Below, piece after piece: positions 32,776 through 42,300 of a stretch of DNA of 64,000 nucleotides. The first letter of the stretch is position 1; each line of letters opens with the position of its first letter. Under the pieces are notes generated by a model. The model was not told where the DNA came from and searched no databases. It saw only the letters and a list, made by a program, of their open reading frames with translations. A program made the translations under genes and the position numbers. The stretch spans positions 558,001 through 622,000 of the forward strand of contig VCAZ01000125.1 in assembly GCA_005784505.1 (NCBI GenBank), read 5' to 3'. This stretch comes from Bagarius yarrelli. Its lineage: Eukaryota; Chordata; Actinopteri; Siluriformes; Sisoridae.

Positions 32776-35700
32776 TTACACACCGAAGATAACCCTGAGG
32801 TCTGCTAATGAGAGTTTGGTGAATGAAGACCCTGTTCCAGACAGGACTTTCTGCGCCAGCTCTTTCTTCTTTTCCTGCAGAGAGGAGATCTTGTCTTCCA
32901 CTGTACCCTCACACACAAACCTGTAAAGTAACGGTACACAGACTTACGGCAACAAATGTAATTCATGTCAACATCTGCTTGACAAGCGCACCTATAACAA
33001 TTATATCTTGCTCTATGTAAACAAAAAAAGTAATTAAAATGCTTTGAAAGTGTTGTCAGACTGTTATTTAATAAATTAAGAACACTGGCAATAGCCAAGC
33101 TGTTTTTATCATTTTGTGACTTCAAAATGTTGATGCATGCTTTTGTGTCTTTTCGCCTGGACTACTGTAATTTCCTGTATTTAGGGTTCAGTCAGTCCAC
33201 ATTGCCATAATTAAAGATTGTCCAGAATGCTGTAGCAGAATGTTGACAGTTTCCCAGAAACAGAATCATATCATTCCCAGTTCATCATCGTTTCATTGGC
33301 TTTTGGTCTGTGTTGTTTTGTGTAATAACAGGGGGTCCTGGAGAAACGTTTTATTTCACTGTGTACTGCATCTGCTATATATGGTTGAAATGACAATAAA
33401 ACTTCCTAAACTCTTAAACTTGACTTTAAAACATTGCTTTGTTTTTAAATCATTAAATGGCCTTGCACCATCTTATCTCAGGTTCTCTGACCAGAAACTT
33501 CTGATCACTCCTAGGTCGAGAAGTAAACTATGGGGGGGATTTACTTTTACAGCTTTTACACAGTGGCGTCATTTAAGACCATTTTAAAGACTTATCTCTT
33601 TTCCCAGGTTTTTACAGGCTGCTGCTTAGTAACCACATTTATATAGTGTGGAAAATTATTTGATCCCCTGCTATTTTTGTATGTTTTCCCACTGACAAAG
33701 AAATGATCAGTCTAATTCTAATGGTAGTTTACATACAGTGGGGTCAATTTTTTCCCCATCAATGTATTGTATGTTTATATGTTTTAGAATGAGTACAGCA
33801 CATTGGCCAACTTGTTGTTTTTTTATTGTTCTATTAATAAGCCTGTCCTAAGTCACAAGGACATTGGAGGTGTAAGACTTACCTGTGAATGGTGACATCA
33901 CGGTGTTGTCCCACTCTGTAGATTCTGTCACAGGCCTGGTCTTCTAGTGCGGGGTTCCTGTAAATAGGAGCTTCTTTAAAAAATCCAGACTGCAAGTTCT
34001 TTAAGAGTCTATCAGCCTATAATTACAATAATTTAAAGCTTCTAAATGAAAAAAATTACACACTTGTAACTTGCTGGTATTCATAGTGTCATTGCATTCA
34101 TTTCATAAATTACCCAGGGCTACTTCTTTCTCTCCACCTTCCCATGGGATAATTATTCAAAAATAAAACAAAGTAGGTATAAAAATAATTATATTATAGA
34201 GAAGATGAAAACCTTCTCCTTCACCAGTTTTAAGGGGTCCAAGCAGACAAAACCATACTAATGGTATAGATTCTCGATTAATAGCAAACTGTATTAGCAA
34301 TGTATATAGCCAAGGCTATATATTTAATGTTTAAGTCTGTTATTGAATTTTTTGATTTTAATATTTAAAAATGGCCGTCTTTTATAAATGACAGTTTGAA
34401 TTTACATAAAATTTTATACTCAGGTTTTTAATTTTATTTTATCCGTTAATCTCACTTAATGCACTATAAACAACAAATAATAAATAAGGTACAGTTGTAC
34501 CACTAAAATATTTCTGCAGTAACCTTTTGTTGAAGTTTGAATGACGGGCCGGTTCTTCCATTATACAAAATAGGCAAATTCTAAGGGGCACCACCCACCC
34601 ACAGGGGCACCGCCCACCCACAGGGGCACGGGCCCACCCACAGGGGCACCGCAATAAATTAATCTAATATTATTATAATTTTTTTTACCAATACTATTTT
34701 TTACAAAGATTATAATTATTTAAAATATTGGAAAAAAGCTGAAATATCCACAAAAGAGGTGTGATTGTGTTAACACAGTGATCAGTGGGGAAAGTGGCTG
34801 TGATGCATGGCGCACCAGGGCAGTAAAATATTGCCTGGGGCAACAAAATAGTCAGGCCTTTTTTGAATGCATGTCATCTGTATATTTAATAATTAAAAAT
34901 ATAATTAAACAAAATTAATATTTCTTAAAATATTTATATATTTTTTTATTCAGTGCATTTTCATGGTTCAGCACAAATTTTTAAACCGATGTTTTGTAAT
35001 AAAGGTCAGTATTATTTATATTTGTTTAATTTTTTATTGTAAACAGTACGGGTTGATTAACTGGTTATCGGCAAGTATGTTTCAATCTAGCTGATCTAAT
35101 TCTCATCTCATTTTTGCCGTTTAGAAGACACCCGTATCCTTATATTTATCTCATTTTATATCCAGCTTGTGGCCCAGCAGTGGCAGCTTATTGGTGCCAG
35201 AAATAGAACCCACAATCCCACAAGCTACTAATTCCCAACACTGTGCTATAACTGTTTAGTAAAGCTATAAGACTTTTATATGTTCTTACCAGTGCATGTC
35301 TATGAGAAACAGATGATTCCCACCGGTCAGATTAATACCCACTCCTCCAGCACACAAGGACACGAGCATTACCTGCAGCATACACGCTTTTAGGCCTCAA
35401 ACTCACACACACTCTCATTTTACATATTCAAGTAAATTAGAAATTCGCTATTATGAATCTAATAATCACTATCAAAGAACACTAAATATTAAATACACTT
35501 TCAGATATGTCTTTTCTGCCCTATAGAGAAACACACCTGCGGTCCTTTAGGATTAGTGTTAAATTCATCCACCAGGTCCATGCGTCGCTTAGGGTTCACT
35601 GTACCATCTATAACACTAAAGTGCAGATCCAGCTTCTTCAAGTGAACAGCTACTATGTGCAGCATACTCGTCCACTGGGACACAATCACACTGCCAACAC

Positions 35701-36381
35701 ACACCACTGTTAGTCTCACAACCCATAATTAAGAAAACAAATAATACAAATTTTAGATATGTAGTATCTGTTATTTAGAGAATAAAAGTAAACAAAACAC
35801 AATACCTTTTCTGATTTTTCTTGCGGATCTCTTTTAACTCTGTAAAGATGGCCGATATCTAATATACATACATATATACAAATATAAACAATGCAGTCAG
35901 TCAATGCATAGTTAATATACATTTCCAGAATTATTCTAATACTTTCAGCCATAAAAGTGGAGAAAAAAATCTTACCTTGGTGCTTTCTCTGCTTTCCTCA
36001 AAAATCTCAGAACGAAACCGGCTGCCGTTGAGAGAAACGGTGGCTTTGGGGTCAGAGTCTGAGGATTCCGACAAAGACAGAGCACACAGCTGCTCCTCGA
36101 GAGACAGAGCAATCCCATCTCCCTGCAGCTCTGTCTGATCCAGCGTCTAAACCAAAAACAAATACAAACATTCACATGGTAAGTCTTTATGAACAAACCG
36201 AGTGTGTATAAGTATCGGGGCATGTGTGTGATGTGGGAAGTGACCTTCTTCAGCAGGGACAGGTGGCAGCAGCACTGTCTGAGACGCAGTAGCAGGGACA
36301 GGATGTGAATAGTGCTGGACACCTGAGGTTTTTGAGAGGAGGACACTGCATCCTGCTGAGACATTCCAAACTCCTGTGCAA
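32776..36381 (-). CDS. ttf2: ttf2 exons 18-24: insertion and SNF2 ATPase lobe 2
   Basis: Residues 890-1161. Exon 18 has STIHILSLLLRLRQCCCHLS, exon 19 an acidic Ser-rich segment (SLSESSDSDPKATVSLNG), exon 20 ISAIFTELKEIRKKNQK. Lobe 2 motifs: IV VIVSQWTSMLHIVAVHLKK, IDGTVNPKRRMDLVDEFN; V VSLCAGGVGINLTGGNHLFL; VI DQACDRIYRVGQHRDVTIHR with the arginine finger. The last exon gives TVEDKISSLQEKKKELAQKV and ends in DLRVIFGV. The two lobes appear catalytically complete. Confidence 0.94.
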
Positions 36382-39300
36382 CTGAAACAAACATTAAAAA
36401 AAATTACTGAAATGGACAGAATTTTGAAAAAAATAAAAGATAAAATTCTCATGTCAAACCTCTGTCAAAGGGGTTACTGCCATCTTTTTGTTTACCGTCT
36501 CCTCCCTCATGCCTCTTCAGATAGGACTGGAGGGTGGACCTGAAACGAGACTCAGCTTAATATACAACATGTAGTGTTTAATGACAGGCAGTGTTCTTGT
36601 CTGTGTAACCTTACCTGGACTGTGCAAACACCACATCGTACACAGACTGCTCATCCTCGGACAGTTTCACCCTGTGAACTTTACAGCTTCTCTCAGGCAG
36701 AGACACCTACGACAAAAGAGAAGAGAGGGAATAAAACACGTTCATATGTGAACGCGTCATCGCAACAGAATGTAAGGGCCAAACCTACGCACTGAACACT
36801 GCCAGGCGATGCTACGTGGCATGGCTTATATTATATTATTTCTTTCGAAATTCTAGTGCATCCCTATAAAAAACTAGCCGTTTTGCTCCTTCCAGTTTGG
36901 GGAACCACAGTCATAACAGATTTTAATTAGAAAATAATTGACTTTAAAATACTAAAGTAGTAATATAGCAGTTTTATGTGCCTTTGTGATGCTGTCCTTT
37001 ATGTTTCTGTATTTGAAACCTCTGGAGCTAAGGTTGAGATGTACAGCGGTACACACCAGAGGCTTGCCCGTAGAGTCCAGCTGGGTCTTGGTTCTGCGCA
37101 GCAGCAGAGACCTGGTGAGAATATTGAGTCTCTCTCCTCCTCTTTTAGAGCCGTTGTCTACTTGAGCCTTCCACAGTTTGTATTCATCGAAAGGAGAGCA
37201 CCTCAAAAATCTAAACACACATTCAAGTCCTAAAATTTACGTTTGCATTTACATTTAAAATTCATCTGTAAATTGTAACAATCTCAAGCATGCAATGATT
37301 AAAATCAGTGAAAACTGTTTAAAGGGGAACAGAGTGTAGTTATACTTCAGCAGGGAATACATATCCAGCAGGTTGTTCTGGATAGGGGTTCCAGTGACGG
37401 CCCAGCGTGCTTTGGCCCGCAGCTTACACACGGCCATAGAGGTCTGCACTTTAGGGTTCTTGATGTTGTGGGCCTCATCGAGAACTACACGAGCCCAGGC
37501 TACACGCAGAAGAGGAGGCAGCTCGGACCCCTACAAACAGAGATACAAGAGTAAATTTGTTGGTTAAATGCTTGCAGTTGACCCACTGAGAAACCACACA
37601 TTTTTCTATTAGTGAGATTATTATAGACACAGCCATCTGACAAAAACATTCAGATCTCACACAGTTAAACAAGGAACACTGATTAACCACTTATTTAATA
37701 AAATATCTGTTTGTGGAAGTGGTGTACTGCTAACCAGAAAACTGTGGGTTTGATTCCCAGTACCAACAAGTTACAACCACTGGGTCTTTAAGCAAGACCC
37801 TTAACACCCAATTGCTCAGTTGCATAAGAAAAAAAAAAGAAAAAGTCGCTGTAGGGAAAAAAAGGCGTCTGCCAAATACTGCAAATGTAAATTTTCACGT
37901 TGGTCTTCTAAAAGTATGCCAAACCGGGTATGTGAGGCGAGGAGTATGACTAAATCCTTAGAATGTAATAAACAGTAAGCGAAAAAGTCCCTGATGCCCT
38001 ACTGCTGCCTACTGCTTGCCCATGGGACGACTCGTCATATTTAAATACAGCAGAAAGCATCAAACTAGCTTTCAATGCTTTAGAAAAATATTATTTCATT
38101 GTAATTAACTTACACAGAGCTGCTGTGATGACGTAGGTCACATGACAGTCTCAACATAAAGGATGTAGTATGCCTGAATGTATTTATACTACCTTTTATC
38201 ATGCCATACAGAACATACTGTTTTAACAGTGAGGAAGTACATACTAGCTCAAATGTAGTATGTACTTGGGTAGTATGCGATTTCAGACGCAATGATAAAT
38301 ATTCTTGTTGTATACATACAATAAACAATATTTAAACAGACAATTAAAAAAGGCTGAAAGTCAGACAGTTCTGTCCTCTGACTGAAGTAATGATTATAGA
38401 CTTTTGCATCATACCACAGGCTCAGTGTCCTGAATGGGCTTTTCAGCATCTTCCTTCTGGACCGGGATCTCTTTGGAAACCAAGCTGTACGTGGTGATCA
38501 CCACATCATGTTCAGCCAATCTAGTATAGACAGCAAACACATCAAGTGAATTAACAGAAGTATAATATATAAAATCAGCAGGAATGCTTGGATGGTATGG
38601 AGTATTACATGCTTGCGCTCCTCTGTCGGTTAGGCCCGTGGTAGAGATACACACTCAGGCGACTGCTCTTCACATGTCTCTCGATCTCTTTTTTCCAGTG
38701 ATGCACCAGAGAGGCGGGGCAGATGATCAGGGTACCCTGGGACGCCATCAAAGTAGAGTCTAGCCAGAACATTTTTACACTCACAAGCTTAGTAATAGGA
38801 AGTTAAACAACAGGGACAAGCACATTACACTCAGGTCCTGTCCCAATACACTACACCCTAAAGTCTTCAACAAAGTGTGCTATTTTGGAAGTGCACACAT
38901 TAGTTGATAAGTGAGCAAGTGCATTGACAGGCAGAATTGGGACATCAACCAACTGTAAAACCTCATTGCTACGTCATTACTGTGACACCCCTCAGATAAA
39001 AAAATGTCTCGGTAGTACAGTTGCAGCTTGTTCATTTTTCCACGCTCTTAAAAAAGGCAAAAGAAAAAATTTCCCCCCTTTATTTAAAAACGTCACTCCA
39101 CATAAATTCTGGGTAATATTCTATGCATCAAGGGCACAAGTAGGTGAGTGCAGGTATTGTGCCAGGGCCTCACTCTTATATACCATTCAGTTATATAACC
39201 AGACATGCAGTTTCCAAGAACAGAGTGCTGGAGTATTTACCGGTTTTGGAGATCCATCCCTCCAGCTGGGAGTCTTTCTCCTCCTTCTTTTTTTGGGACA

Positions 39301-42300
39301 GAATAAGAGCGATCATGGTAAGGGTCTTTCCCAGACCCATGTCATCCGCTGAATTAATAGAAATACATACAGGAAACTATATGCTTAGAAAGTGAGTGTT
39401 ACCTAATACCATATTTGATAGAGGATTGTTTTTATAATAAAACAACAATGTTTCTAATTGTCCTGCAGATGAACAGATTAATGAACAGAGAAATGACTCG
39501 AGTTTGCACTTTTCATTTAGGAGAGCTAATAAAATGTAATGTTTAATATTAATTTATTCATTAATTCAGCTACAGTCCAGGCACACAATTTAATTAACAG
39601 TGTTCTCAGTCTAATTGTATCGTTTTACATATTAACTTGTGTTCGTTTTAGAAAAATGATGTTTTTACCCAGAATACCCCCACAGGGCTTTTGGGTTTCT
39701 CTCCACAGCAGCCAGGCCAGAGCTTTTCTTTGATGTGGCAACAAGTGGACCTGAAATGTAAAAAATTGAATTGTGATTTAAATCATGTCTATAAAAATAA
39801 TCGTCTCTTTAACCTTGATGTAAGCATAAGTAACACTTTTTCCAGTTAGCACAGCATCTCTTTATGACCTTTATTCCTTTGGGATCTGGTGCCTCTGTGT
39901 CTGCAGAAGGGCAAGACTCCAGTGAGTGGTGGAGGTGGTCGATAGCGTCTGTTGTGGCATTGCGCACAGCGAGCAGTCTGCCCTCGGTCATCCTACCACC
40001 ATAGAACGCCGAGTTCTGAGAATTTACTGCAGACAAATCCAGCAATTACTAATGACAGCTTCGGAATACATCCTGCCTGTTGGAGGAAGAGGATTGAACT
40101 GAATTACCTCCATACATCTGGGAGGAGCCCTGACTGAGCTGCAGCCCCAGTGAACTAGCAGAGGAGCTTGGCTGAAAATGGACTGGAGCCTCTGAGAGAA
40201 GAATAGTTCCTCCTGCACGGTTAAAGGGATTGGAATGACTGGGCTTGGGATTTTTACCTGCATCACTGGCTGCAGCTTGAGAGCCTAAAAACAGAATATT
40301 TATGATGTTTTTAATCATATTTACCATTTAATGGTTTAGTACTAATAAAATTCTGTGAAACAAAATAACCCTGATGTCATTTAACACTCAAAACAACTTC
40401 CCCTAAAAAGTCAGTCTACACTTACTAAAACCTATAACAAATCTTTAAAAATACAAACTAAGCTCTAAAAACATGCAGCCGTCCAAAACAGTAACATGGG
40501 TCACACAAAGAGACATTTTTTCCATTAGGAATGATTCATTATATTTTTATTATAAGGGAAATATAGAACCTAATAGATCTGGAACCCTTTTAAACACACA
40601 CATCACAGGAGAACTAAAGTTGTTTGTGTGTGGTGTGGTGTGTGTGAAACAGTTTTAACCCTAAAAGTTCATCTTTTAACACCATAACCCAATTCAGAAT
40701 GCTGTAGGAAAGAATTGCACACTAAGGTTTAGTGTAACTAATGAGTCACTATAATTGACACATGAGTTTCAAGATGATCCTGCAAGTCCTGTTTCATTAA
40801 CTAAAAATAAGAAGATATGAGGTGCCTTGCGGCACATAACCCTAGAATGTAGCAAGCCACGTTGTGTGTGATTGTGATGACCTAAAATAAACACACACCT
40901 GGAGAGGTTGGATAAAACTGAAAAGCAGAGAAATGCTGCACGTCATCAGGGACAACCCCTGGATGCAGAACACAGCAAAATGTGTTCAGAGTAAAAAAAA
41001 GTTATAACATAGCAGTGAATTTTTCCTTTGGGTGTTTAGTTAAGACAGCGGTTGGGCTGTTTCACTCAGCCGGGCAAGGATTTACAAAATTGTACCAAAG
41101 AATGCAGTTATCACACCTTTTTCCTGTGGTTCAGTTGATTCCACTAGGTGGCGCACTCTAATTAGTACTTGCTCAAGACAAGTCTATAAACAGTATTTAA
41201 GTTATTGCATTGATCCCTACTTTAAAAATAAATGGACCAAAAAAACAAACAAACCAAAAACCGAAAAATCAACACTGTGTGGAGTTTGTACATAATTTTC
41301 ATTAACTGTGAATTAAAATGATTAAATCATATTAATGTTCTAATAGTTATTTCCATCTGCTAAAGCCCAGCCCATCTGTCGAACTTTTAAACCTAGTGTG
41401 GCCCTTCAGCCAATGTTTGCCCACCTCTAAATTCAGATCCAGAATAGTTCCTGTAAATTACCTGTGAAATTACTTCTGAAGTTCTTAGAGTATATGATTT
41501 CTTTCTACACTCATTTCCTAAAAACTAACCCACTGTCATCCTGGAAAAGACTAAGACCACAGCTCATGTTTCACCATAGCATTATTCATCTATACGGACA
41601 TGTGAACCCATTTTACCCTTACCCAGAACGCCTTCTGCTGCACAGCAATTTATAAATGAAAGCATCTAACATGTAAATGCTGCATTAAGTATCTTATGTG
41701 TTTAATTTTTCTGTACGACCGGACGCTGTGTGATATGTAGAATTTGTTCTTTTGTGCATGCGGGTCAGTTTAGAACCATGATCAGTTCACAGATCAGCAA
41801 AAACCGAAATTAAGCAATTAAGAAATTAATATAACCATATTTTATTTCAAGGCAGTCTCTTACCTGTAAGATCAACACTGGTCAAGCTCAAAGATTCCAG
41901 AGCTTCTTCTAGTTGCTTCACTTGGCTTTTCAGTCTCTCTCCTTTATCAGGCAGAGCAGACACATTAACTGATGACAGAGTGGCCTGGACACATGGACAG
42001 AATGAGAAGAGACGGAAAAGGGATTGAAAGAAATCAGTTGAATGGGACCACAGAAAAGATCAAGGAAAACCAATTGCGCAGACTACCAGTACCTTCTTTT
42101 GTTTCAGCTGGGCTGTAAGCTGGTTGTGGAGTGCTGCCGGGTCTTCCTCCTGACTTTTGCCCTTTGACAAAGGCTGGAAGCCTGGGAAAGAGGTGAGAGT
42201 TTTCTGCAAAGGTGCAGCCGGAACTGAGGAAGCCGACTGAGAGACTGGCTGAACTGACACCAGCTGGACATCATCATCATCATCATCACCATCACCATCA

